The position numbers and the translations under genes were made by a program. The notes beneath the pieces are model-generated. The model did no database searches, was not told the origin of the DNA, and was given only the letters and a program-made list of their open reading frames with translations. DNA of 64,000 nucleotides, from contig JAPWDM010000005.1 of NCBI GenBank assembly GCA_035578155.1, positions 46,216,954 through 46,280,953 of the forward strand, read 5' to 3'. Origin of the DNA: Brachynemurus nebulosus. Its lineage: Eukaryota > Arthropoda > Insecta > Neuroptera > Myrmeleontidae. Positions 36,265-47,660 of the stretch are shown here, in pieces. Numbering within the stretch: the stretch's first letter is position 1; each line of letters begins with the position of its first letter.

Positions 36265-37525
36265 AGGTTTGTTTTAACAAACACTGAAATTTCCAATTCG
36301 AACGATTACAGTATTTTAATTTCGATAATATCTTTTGAAGATCAATTTGAATTCAATTTGGAAATTCAGTTTCATATTTAATGGGTGGGAACATTTGATT
36401 GATTGTTGAAGTTCTTAAATGATGTCACTCCTTAATAGTCCAAGCTCCCGTAGCACAAAATCATACCTGATAAAAAAACACCTCAAATTAAAAAAAGATA
36501 AATTGATATACCCTGTTTCAAATACAATTGATCATGAGTCAAAGTTAAAAATTAAATAACTCTTATATTCAAAACAAATCAATCTTCTATTCTTTTCTAA
36601 AAAAAACGGATATTATTTAAATTCATAAGTGATGAAGCATGGTTAAATTTAAGTGAAATAGGCCATAGTAAATAATGCCAAAAATAGGAAATGCCCGATA
36701 AACCTTTGAATTTTTAATAAATTCAAAATTTTTAATAAATATTTGAAATTACAAAAAAGCAAAAAGGAAGTAGCAAACTTATTTTATAACACATAACACT
36801 TCGTTGCAATTCACATCTTTTATTTCAAATTATATATGCTTTACTGAGGAATCGGTCTGTCTAGTATATTTTGTTAATCTGTGTTTCATAGACCTCTTTT
36901 AATTAGTTAAAATTTTAGAGAAACTTACCTTACAGGACACCCTCAATTTTTTTTTTGTTTTAAGTAAAACTTTTTGATATTATCTACGTATTGAAATTGG
37001 TCTGTCTAATAAAAAGCATTATTAACCATATCAGACTTCATCTCAAACATTCAGGCTTCGCGTGCGAAATAGATAGCTGTTTGAAATAACATTATCTTTA
37101 AAAGTATGCTTTTTTTTTCTTTCTCGATATTAACTTTGGGACCTCTTATATCAAGTATAATTGACCCGGCTTTAAAAAAAATATATAAGTTTGTTAAATT
37201 TTTGAAGTGTAGCGTTGCGTTTTTTGTTAGCAAATACACTTCATTTGAGGCCGAGACAAAACACCTCTTTTTTTCTTCCTTTAAAATGAAGTTAAGTTAA
37301 AATGAAGAAATAAAGTATTATAAGAGTAAAAATAAAATACTGTTTGGATGCGCATGTCCAGATTTTTCATGTTAAACACTTACAAATTTAAATTCCGAAT
37401 GAAACACGGAATTTTAAATTGTGTGTAAACTCGAATTAATAGTTCTTCCTAGTTGGCGTAGTAAAATAATTGTGCACATAATTAATAAAACTAGAATTAA
37501 TTCCACTGTTTTTTGCAATAGCCCT
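36265..37525. mobile_element. Family D inverted-repeat element, copy 2 (1261 bp)
   Basis: Same ordered blocks as copy 1, with more diverged ends (AGGTTTGTTTTAACAAACAC on the left). Longer by about 550 bases in the middle, so either copy 1 is deleted or copy 2 carries an insertion. Confidence 0.6.
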
Positions 37526-38116
37526 ATTACTTACAAAACATTAACAGTGAGCTTTTCAGAGTGTAGATTGTAATTATAATTATGACGGGAGCGCTGTGAA
37601 ATTTTCGATACTTACAACGATATACTGAATATCTTCTGAAATATCTGAATGTACATTTTTGGTGTTCATTTGTATCTGATGATATACAGGATTATCTATT
37701 TATTTTAATAAATTAACGTGAGCTGCTGTAAACGGACGGACAATGACTCCTCCCAATAGGCTAATGTATATACGAGTGAACGAATAGGTATAATACATTT
37801 ATGTATTTATATACTAATGCATTTCACCTACCCATTTTCAGTTCATTGTTTGATAAGATATTGGTACATACGGTACATACAAATGTGCATAATGTACAGT
37901 GTGTGACGTACGTATTATATATTGCTGGCAATAAATTGTTCGGTAGAAACTTGTTTGATATTTTTCATAATGTTATAGTTTTGTTAGAATTTATATATAA
38001 ATCATTTGCTCACCACGGCATATTCACCACTCTTGTGCATTTTATTAAATATTTTTTATAGATTTTTTTTTGTTATATATTTTATAATATATTAGATATT
38101 ACTATTATATAATTGT

Positions 38117-38118
<2 letters not shown>

Positions 38119-38205
<87 letters not shown>
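38119..38205. repeat. (TA)n microsatellite, 87 bp
   Basis: Alternating TA, uninterrupted. Confidence 0.98.
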
Positions 38206-38207
<2 letters not shown>

Positions 38208-38316
38208 AATATTAATAACATATTCGTTTTTTTATTGTATAGGTCAAGCAGTGGACTAAATGTGGAAAATTAAGGTATTTCAAACACGAAATTTTAAATG
38301 TTGTAAAATATAGAGA

Positions 38317-39195
38317 TTAGGCTTGCAATAAATGAACTATTTGGCCATCATCCCGGCGGAATAGCCGAAAATTCAGCCGAATACTATTGTGTATATTTAC
38401 TATTGTGTATAGAAGTAAAGTATTTGTTTATTATTTACAAATATGGAATACCATAAAGTAACGCTCAAATCTATTAATATTGTGCATATTTTTTTGTACT
38501 CTCCATAACAAGACCTTTCAAACGATACCCCACGCTATCTATATATGCATTTTAAAAAAAATTTGGAGTACCTAATTTTCCCTTTTCAAAATCGTCATCA
38601 TATAATTATTTTAAAAGTACCAATTTTTCTTTTTTTGGTAAGAAACCATAAAAAAGTAAAATTCGAGGAAGGTATATATAAAAAAAAAGGTAAAATATTT
38701 TTAAAAAATATCAGTTACATAATAATTTTAAATTATTCATTTATTTCTTTTAAATTTAATAACAAATGACAAACGTATATTATTTTGACGTATATTCATG
38801 GCGTATTTTTATCTGCTTTTATTTCAAAAGTTCGTGAAGTTTTTCTCATTATTAATGTCAAAAAAATCCGTGTGTAGATACAAACAGTTAAGTAACAAAA
38901 TAATTAATTTAAAACAATTATTTGGAGTATGAGTATATAACGTTAATTACTTTGTATTCAATAAAGTACATAATATTACGTAATAGTTAATAGGGAATCT
39001 TATTTAAAGTATACGTCATAATTTAGGAATATTTTTTGTCTATTTAAGGGAAATAAATGGGGCAGATTTCGTTTTTTTTCCATTATTCGGTATTCGATCG
39101 AATAGTCTTTCAGTATTTGGAATTCGGCCGTATAACAAAAAATGATCGAATAGGCCGAATACTGAAGAGTTGTCGAATATTCGTTGTAAGCCTCA
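38317..39195. mobile_element. hAT-like element rich in GGCCGAATA words
   Basis: Ends TTAGGCTTGCAA and, in reverse complement, TGAGGCTTACAA. Subterminal segments have repeated GAATA and GGCCGAATAC words, common in hAT elements. Flanks share TAGAG(A/G) but the 8-bp TSD is not clean, so boundaries may be off by a few bases. Confidence 0.5.
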
Positions 39196-40891
39196 TAGAG
39201 GACTGCAAAAAGGAAAACAAATTTAAAGAAACCATATTAAAAAGCCATGATTAGTGTGAAAAACCCATGTTAAAAATATTTGCCGGCCCCTGGGGAAGTT
39301 TACTGCGTAAATTGTATTGGCAGGATGCGAAGTATATGATGGGGACAATTAAATCGATTGCAGCGTGAGTAGTGGAGAAAACAAGCATTAATACAGGCTC
39401 ATATGTGTCTATAGTGTAATAAAAAATATTAAATAAAAATATTTACATTGATCCACTTTGATTATAAACGCAATAGGGTACTCGACTGAAGTTGCAAAAA
39501 TATTCTAAAAGCATTGTTTTTCTATGTCAGCTAAGTGATTTTTTTATTTTCAACAGATTCTGTAAAAAATCATCAAAAAAAAATAGCCCTACAATTTTAA
39601 ATGAGAAAAAGGCGGGAAAAACACCTCACTATAGTGACGTCACAGTTTGAAGCAACTAAACGTCAATGTGAATATTTATAACCTCAAAACTTTGATTATA
39701 TTCATAAAATGTCAAAGTAAAAGCAAGTATTTATTTGAATTCTGGTCGATTATTATTAATATATGTTAAGCTAATAGAACTATTCAAAAGAAAACACAAT
39801 TTCACTTCATCGATGAAAATTATCAAAATCGACATATCTAGCTACAAAATGTTACGTCATTTTCAAGAAATGGTGCGTTTTCACTAATTTGAGTATTTGT
39901 TGAAAAATGGTGATTTTCAAAATAAAATTTCTAAATAGTTATCAAATTTTTTTATGTTTCATCATTAAAACTGGACATATGTAATGATAATGAATAGAAT
40001 TATTTAACATTTGACACAAATTTTAAATACAGTCAAGTACCGTATTGCAACTAATATGTCGTTCCTTATTTATCTGTCAACAGTATTAACGTCTACACGT
40101 TAATCCATAAATAGAGAATTAAAAATATTTGAGGTATTTTAACTCACACGCAATGATGTTTCATAAGAAGTTATTGATGCTTGTCTTATGACTCTACATT
40201 CAACTAAATGACATACCAGCATTTCTTAATTCTCGAATTTCACCGACGTGCTTCACCGTCACCAGCAACTTTTTCCTCTGCATAGTCCGGGGTTGGAAAG
40301 AAATACTGTCTTGACAATTATATCCATGTTAAGGTCGAAAATGGTTTAATTACTTTTTTTAATACAACTATTATACTTCAGCCAGTATTTTATACCTCAA
40401 ATTGTTCAATTTTATTTATAAAAATTTTTTAAAAATATTTTTAATTTATTTATTTCCACGATTACCATTCTTTATTATTCGTTAATGAGCCCGGAAAAAT
40501 GTATATTATAGATGTCGTTGCCATCACGCACCCAGCCATAATAGTGTCAAGTTATTATATACAGTAAAATTAATACTCTTTCAGTGGCCTCCACGCACCA
40601 TTTTTAAGTAGGTACCATAAAGTACCTACGCCATTAATGCCAATTGAGAATTGGAACAAGACTTTATCAGTATCACCGCTGACAAAATATGTATATAATT
40701 TTATCACTGAAAGAAATGACGCTGTTCAGAGGGTCAAGCACTACATTTGAGAGGTGAAATATAAAGCGCAACTGTGGGTACTAATAATTATTGTTAAAAC
40801 TGATTTCCCACTGTAACAAAATTTTTACATTTTCTAGGAGCTTATGCTTTTATGAAAAATTAAGAGAAAATTAAAAAAAAAAACATATAGC
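39196..40891. other. Gene-free AT-rich spacer
   Basis: No gene or intact element seen. TGACGTCAC at 39638 is isolated. Confidence 0.35.
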
Positions 40892-41197
40892 CAGAGACGT
40901 AACTACAATTTTGGCGACCTGGAGTGATTTAGACTCAAGCACTCTGGTCTCAAAAATCATTTTTGCCAAAAATGAAAGCTGCGGCTGATAAGTAAAAAAA
41001 GACTTCATTTTCCTCAAAAATATCGGTACGGTGGCGAGCCAAAAAAATCCCTCTTTGCAAATAAGATTCTGAAAACGAACATTTCCCAATAAAAAATTGT
41101 ATTTCCTTCTTGCGCCCATATTTTTTCTTGTTGCGCTTTCTTTTGTTATGCACTCTGGAGCGGTTGCTCCACCTGTTTCATTGTAGTTACGCCTTTG
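40892..41197. mobile_element. hAT-like MITE, 306 bp
   Basis: Ends CAGAGACGTAACTACAAT and, in reverse complement, CAAAGGCGTAACTACAAT. Flanking octamers CATATAGC / CATACAAC agree at 6 of 8, so this is an older insertion. Confidence 0.65.
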
Positions 41198-41357
41198 CAT
41201 ACAACTAACTATTCTATTTTTAGTAAAGTCAATAACTTAAAACGTTAGACCTTGGCGAAGAGAAAATAACGTTTGTTTGAAAAAATAAAATATAAATTAT
41301 TAATTCCAGTTACAAAAGAAAATAAAAATTCTTGTTTTCACACGCTCCGTAAGTGTA

Positions 41358-41371
41358 AGGTCAGGTGACCT
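41358..41371. promoter_or_regulatory. AGGTCA inverted repeat, 2-base spacer (nuclear-receptor-like site)
   Basis: AGGTCA-GG-TGACCT is a perfect palindrome of nuclear-receptor half-sites. No gene lies near, so function is doubtful. Confidence 0.25.
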
Positions 41372-42034
41372 TATCGAATCAAAGGATATATCGACACCGA
41401 TCTTTAATTTTAGTAACAACCTGTGGTATTTTGATGTTGTTTTATTTCTATTTTTTTTTTTTTTTTTTTTTTTGTAAATTTATTTATAACAACAAGTAAA
41501 AACCACTTACATATTTATTTATCATTAATTCAAAAACAATATATACCTCACTTCTATATCTCTACTGGATTAGACACTTTAGTATATTATAAAATGTTGA
41601 TACATTACCGTTTTTTTTTCTTAATCGTTGTAGGTGTTAAATTGAAAAATGTTGAAATTATGCAATAAAATTTTTATTTATTTTTCTACTCTTTCAAACA
41701 TAATACAGCACACCTCCGATATTCGCGGATTTTCGTAGCATAGGGAAGTTGTTGTAACTTGATCAAAAATTAAATTCAAAATTTTTAGAAAATATACTTG
41801 TATGTATGTATGCGTGTGTTCATTTCTCGTACGATATCTTTCGAATAATTCGACTTCATTAAGGCATCAACCGAAGCTTACTAATGCCAGCATGTTCTGA
41901 AAGAAATTTAATCCAACTCGACGCAGTCATCTTTTTTTCTCCTAGAACAAAAAGATTATAAAAGAGTAGATTTTAAAATTTGATTTTGTATAGCAATGCA
42001 GAAAGAGATTTAGAGTTTTTTTGCCAGTAGGCTA

Positions 42035-42627
42035 GTATAGTATATTTTTTTAGTTTAGAAATGACGTCATTATCATCTCTTTTCAATTTATGATGTTAGC
42101 TGTTCCTTAAAAAAATTACACGATGCTGATCCTTAAAATTGTGCATAAATTAAGTTTATTTTCATTTTTTCTTTTTCTCACTTATTTCAATTGCCAAATT
42201 ATATAAGATTTCACGTACGGATTTGTGTATACTGAATAAAAGTTAGAAAGAGATAACATACCATTAAATTAGGTATTATTAAATAGTTTTTACTAATAAT
42301 TTTTTATTTGATCCACCCATTTCAATTTACATTACCTTATTACCTAGGTATCATAAAAATATGAATTGAAGTAGGTGGATCAAATAAAAAATTATTGGTA
42401 AAAATTATTTAATAATTCCCAATTTAATGGTATGTTAACTCTTTCTAACTTGCATTCAGTATACCTACACAAATTCGTATAAGTGAGAAAAGTAAAAAAT
42501 AAAAATAAACTTAATTTATGCACTGTTTTAAGGATCAATATCGTGTAATTTCTTTTAAAAGACAGCTAGCATCATAAATTGAAAAGAGATGATAATGACG
42601 TTATTTCTAAACTAAAAAACTATACTG
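42035..42627. mobile_element. Foldback element with about 290-bp arms
   Basis: The left arm (42035 to about 42328) is matched in reverse by about 42363-42627, with scattered mismatches; centre near 42345. Paired landmarks: TTTAGTTTAGAAATGACGTC with its partner near 42597, and TTTTTTATTTGATCCACC with its partner near 42376. No ORF, TSD not resolved. Confidence 0.8.
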
Positions 42628-43014
42628 TAGTGTTCTTATCGTCCCTTATTTATAGAAATTAACTGTTTAACACAATTCATACTTACATTCAAAATTTATC
42701 TTATACTCGTATGTGTAATTCGTACAAAGATATTAAATGTTATAAACTGAAAGTCACTATATCTTTTTTGTAGGAAATTTTTTATGCTACAAATTTGATA
42801 ATCTATACTTTTTCTGAAGTGACTGTTAACGAGATATTTACAAAAAAAACAGGAAACCAAATTCTTAGTGTTTTTTGACCCAGCGCAAAATTTCTAGTGG
42901 TACCCGCATTGATAGGAACTTTTGACATTTTGTTTAAAATCAAAATACCAAACTTCATAATAAAATCTTCCGAAGAATCATGTCTAATTGCTCTGGGATA
43001 GTACTTAAATTTGA

Positions 43015-43510
43015 TAAAAATGAAAAGAACAACTTTAAAACTCATCATTCTATCATTTAATTTACGGTTTTTATAGTACTGAAAAATTTTAGTTAACTTA
43101 ATGACGTCATCAGATTAAAAAAATTATTTTGTTTTTTTTAAATCAAGCTTTATGGAAGTGGTCTGAATTAAAATGATTCGTTAAATTAAGGTAATTTTGA
43201 TGTGAACTTTTCATTTTTGTTGTCAAAATGACGAAGTTTCTTTTAGAAACATAAAGAATTCAGAAGAAGTTGCTTTTTTGTGATCTAACATGTCAAATTT
43301 TAGTAAAAGAACAACAGTTTCATTATTCTATCATCTTATTTACCATTTCTAATAAGGCATTCAAAATTTTTGGTAAATTCGATGATATCATCAAAATAAA
43401 AAAATTTTCCAATCAAGCTTTATAAAAGTGATTTCAGTTAGGGTCATTTGTTGAATTAGAGGAATTTAGCTATGAACTTTTTTTGTAGAAATGACGAAAT
43501 TTTTTTATAA
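43015..43510. repeat. Dispersed tandem repeat, about two units
   Basis: AAAAGAACAAC at 43023 and 43316, and AAAATGACGAA-type blocks at 43225 and 43488, show two units of about 263-293 bp. Clearly related to 11931-12400. Confidence 0.7.
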
Positions 43511-43671
43511 ATAAATATTAATTGCTCTCTAGAATTTGCTGCCTCGATAGCTACAGTCCACTTAACTCTCCTGTAAATACGTCACTGTGGTCATAATTGA
43601 ATAATATTTCACGATTCTGGAAAGTTGATCATGTGGACCTCAGGGGTCGCATGTAATGTGTATTGCTGAAC

Positions 43672-44898
43672 TAGTGTTGGGTCGCACATGTGCGAGTCAC
43701 TCTAAAAGAGGGACTCTTTTAAGTGTGCGGTGTGCTGTGCGACTCTTACAAAAGGAGTCACTAGCACAGTCCGCCATTACCACACATAACTGAACACATT
43801 TGTGCATATGATATTGGACATCAGGATCAACTACATATTGCATATGATTGCACAAACAAAAGAATTTCAACTTTTTCAAAAATGAAGATACAATATGCAT
43901 TAGGTAATTTATGGGTTGTTGGGTTGACATTTGACAAATTGCTTTCCAGTTTATAATGTTTATAATGCTCATAATGTTTGTTCAGTCATAATTGAACAAT
44001 ATGACTTTTTTACGTACTACTAGAACAGGAAACTACCCCCGCAGGGTAAAGAAGTATATTTTATTTGTTAGTACTATTATTGCATTGTAATAACTAATTG
44101 TTTAAAGTTTTTTTTAGATGGATACTGACGTTACGTACCAGATACTACGTATTTTTTTCTATTTATTTAATGTCCTATTCATTCCAATTCTTACTTACTT
44201 TTATACAATCAATTCTGTAATTTTTTTTGGATATTCCTGTTACTTGTATTTGCTGCCTCGTTATTTTAAATTTTGTGAATTTTCAAAAATAATACTGACT
44301 TTATTTAATTTACTTTGAGTAATTGTGTTTATTTAGTTACCTTTCTTTATTAATAATATTTTTTATATTTATAAGTAAGTACTATTAATTTTTATATGTA
44401 ATGGATCAAAAATTAAGAAAAAGAGACGTGTTGAGTTTCGTAACCGAAAAAAAAAATGGTGTTACTAAATGTAATTTTTGCTCTAATATTAATGTTTGCA
44501 AACCTTACAAAGTTCAAAAAATAGTTGGTTTTTTAATGTACACCTCTGAATTTAATTTTTTATATAAACAATACACATATTTCTTATTTTGAGAATTTAT
44601 ACGTTGTACCATATGGACTGAATTTAGTATTTACAAAACTTAAAAGGAGAAAGGAAAGGACAAATAAACGACAGGACAGCGCATACCACACTAACACAGT
44701 GTGCTGTGTGCTCGAAAAGAGTCGCGATTCTCGTTTCAAACTTAATCGCATATAACACAGTGTGTGAGGGTGTGCGAGTGTGTTTTACGTGTTGTGTGCT
44801 CCAAAAGAGTCGCTTGCTCTGTGCGGCACACCGCACTGTGCGGAGTCATGTGTGCTAGGCGCTAGCACACATAACAGAGTCGCTTCGACCCAACACTA
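43672..44898. mobile_element. hAT element, 1227 bp, perfect TSD, internally deleted
   Basis: Inverted ends TAGTGTTGGGTCG; octamer TGCTGAAC exactly duplicated (43664-43671 and 44899-44906). Subterminal regions are packed with GAGTC(G/A)C, AAAAGAGTC and GTGTGC words. A small frame inside (44401-44592) may be the start of the lost transposase. Confidence 0.95.
44401..44592 (+). pseudogene. Possible remnant of hAT transposase N-terminus (BED-finger-like)
   Basis: The 63-codon frame starts MDQKLRKRDVLSFVTEKKNG and continues with CNFCSN. A basic start, an aromatic residue and a CX2C pair are the pattern of the first half of a BED zinc finger, found at the N-terminus of many hAT transposases. The expected HX(3-5)[HC] half is missing. 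Position in the middle of a hAT element supports the reading. Short, so chance is possible. Confidence 0.35.
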
Positions 44899-44906
44899 TG
44901 CTGAAC

Positions 44907-47035
44907 CCATTCCATGGTTTGCTTAATTATTGTAAAAGCACCGAACATCTATATTTGAAAATTTAGCTAATTGTTATTTTAATTACAATGACCCTACAGT
45001 CGGAGTGACAATAATTGCGGCAAAACTTATTGAACAGTTTTTAAAACAGTGATACTATGTTTATGCCCAAAACTGTCTCAAATTTTTATAGACCGCTCTG
45101 AAAAAAATTATGAAATGAAACATTTTTTGACAAACAAATTTCAAAATTAACATAAAATTTCAAAATAGCCAAAAATATGTACATAATATGTATAAAGGAC
45201 ACATGTATGGATATTTTTAACACAGACCACACCTAGTTCAAAACTACTAATTGAATCTTAAAATATAAATTTTTTGAAAGCAATTGACTGACTGGCACTG
45301 ACTAAAATATTTATTTTGATTTTATTTAATTAGTAATATACACTTAATTGATCAGAAGCGTGGGTGGCCTGGTTTTGTTGATCACATTTACCATATTTAA
45401 GATGCAAAATTGTCATTTTTGCATAGATATTATAATCCTCAACAATGTTTTTTGCTACAGGGTGTGCAAGACGCATTTTTTCTTTTTTTTCTTTGAACTA
45501 TCGATACACATATTTCCGAAGGCAATGTATAACATAAAATGCATGGTTAAAAGTTATAAATCAAAAAATTACACATATTAGGCATATATTAAAAAAAAAA
45601 TGTTGAGATTCATATCTTCATTCAAAAATATTGCCACTAGCCACCAGTTTATTATCGCTATTATGAATTGTTTTGTAGGTGTGTTTAGTTTAGCTACATT
45701 TAGCTACAATTAGAAATTACGGTCATTTCAAACTGTCGCTCTACAGGACAGTATTTATTACCTGTAGGCAAACTTATGTTGCGAGTTCTGCTATACAAAA
45801 GTTTTTTTTATGTCATCGAAGATGACATATTAATATGGTTGTGTGACTAAATAATTATTGAGTTGTACATCCATACTGAATAAACGCAAGAGGGCTGTAG
45901 AGTTAACAACTATAGAGTTAACAAAAAATCATAAATTAACACTTTCACTGAGATGACATTATTTAGTGCATGTCAAAAACACGCATTTGACGAATTTTTT
46001 TTAAATAAACTTGCAAACATCGCATTTTAACACATTAAATCACACACATAAAGAATGAGATTATTAAGTAAATCACCAAAGAAGATGCTCGTTTTATTTC
46101 CAGGGTAACAGTAAAAGTCCGTATTATATAATAGTATTCAGGGTCTTAGTGCAGGTATCGTAGGTATATAAGTACTTGGCAGGAAATTTAAAATAAATTT
46201 ATCAGATATAGATACATAGTGTTAATATTAAAAAAAAAAAAAAAAACTAATTACATACTTACAAGTCTTACAACTTATTATTTTTATCTGTTATTCACGA
46301 AATTAGCAATGAAATATTTAGAATAATCTCTATACAAGGTACTACTCTATTACCACGGAACCTGGGAATTTTCTAAAATCACTGCGTCAATTCTCTGCTA
46401 AATTTTTATTTTAATATTGATTCCTATTAATGATGTAATATTTAGTGCTTCAAAAATATATTTTGCTAATACTTCGTTAAAGTTTTTTTATAAAAAAATT
46501 TAATATATTTAAAAATCAACGCAAAAATTTGTGGCAACCTGCATTTCGTGTTGCAGCCCCATTTTTAAATACTTATAAAAGTTGAACTAGCAGTTTTTTA
46601 ATGGTAATTTTTTTACAGGGAGAAAGAAAAAGCTTCAAAGAGAGTAGAAGTTGTTTTGTATATTTAGATTCCTTTAATTAAGAAAACTACCTTTACAATT
46701 GTAGTATTGTAATCTTTTATGGGTTAAAGGGAGCTTTTATTATTTATATGATATATATTTTATTTATTGATTTTTATTATAACATCCTTGTGTACGCATT
46801 TAAAAAAAAAGCTTTTATAACTTTAAATACATTTTTTCCAAAACCAGAAATTAGTAATATTTATTTCTTAAACTTTAATTTTTGAGTTTTTATCTTATCG
46901 ATTTTTCCGACGTAATTGGTATATGCTTAATGCATGAATGTTCATTGACTCGACGCTCATACAAGCTCTCCACTGAAGAGTTCGGTGAAATTAATCCAAA
47001 AAAAAAAAAAAAATAAGTGCGGGATCGTCTTAGAA
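44907..47035. other. Gene-free AT-rich spacer
   Basis: No gene seen. A hairpin motif ending in a T run lies at 45964-45996 and a small hairpin ATGTCATC/GATGACAT at about 45810-45830. Confidence 0.35.
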
Positions 47036-47652
47036 CAGCGATTCCCAACCTTTTTTCTCTCACGTACCCTTTGAAGAGGTTTTTTCTTTATGAGTACCCC
47101 CTGTCCCCTAAAATGGAATCTTCAAGTTCTTATTACCAGTATTCTCATTTATTACTTTCATCACAATTCTTTTTGAAGTTATAATAGGTAATATAGGATC
47201 TCAAATAACAAAAGCTAATAATTACAAATATTCAGAATGTACGAAATCGTTTCGTAGTAAGTAATCCTACGGTGGTCGTTTTAAGTCGAGGATCTTAAAA
47301 TGAAATAATAAAAAAAGAAAAATAGTTTCATCAGGTGATAATTAATTAGTTTCAACATAAATATCAGTACTTATGATGCTTGATTAGGCATCACGTAGTG
47401 ATGCCTAATCAAGCTTTAAACTTATGGTCTGCTTTCGACCGCGTATTAAATGAATAAGAATGCTGATGAAAATTTTTACAATATGTAATTTCTTTTCTTT
47501 TCCTTTCATTATCTTTTCTAAATTATAATTTTTTTAATTGAAGCATCTTATTGTTTTGTAGTATTTGCCATTACCATTAATGTTTTCACGTACCCCTAAG
47601 AAGTTCATTGCGTACCCCCAGGGGTACGCATACCACAGGTTGAAAATCGCTG
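47036..47652. mobile_element. Non-autonomous hAT element, 617 bp, perfect TSD
   Basis: Ends CAGCGATTCCCAACCT and, in reverse complement, CAGCGATTTTCAACCT; octamer TCTTAGAA duplicated exactly (47028-47035 and 47653-47660). Same family as 25236-25929. Contains a perfect 17-bp-stem hairpin. Confidence 0.95.
47378..47414. repeat. Perfect hairpin, 17-bp stem, 3-base loop
   Basis: GCTTGATTAGGCATCAC, loop GTA, exact reverse complement. Lies centrally in the hAT element. Confidence 0.95.
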
Positions 47653-47660
47653 TCTTAGAA

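Noticed and set aside
40871..41200. 109-codon minus-strand frame
   Set aside because: It coincides with the 306-bp hAT-like MITE and has no recognisable domain.
41358..41371. Ecdysone-receptor response element
   Set aside because: Classic sites have a 1-base spacer; this one has 2, and there is no gene nearby. Listed only as a weak site.
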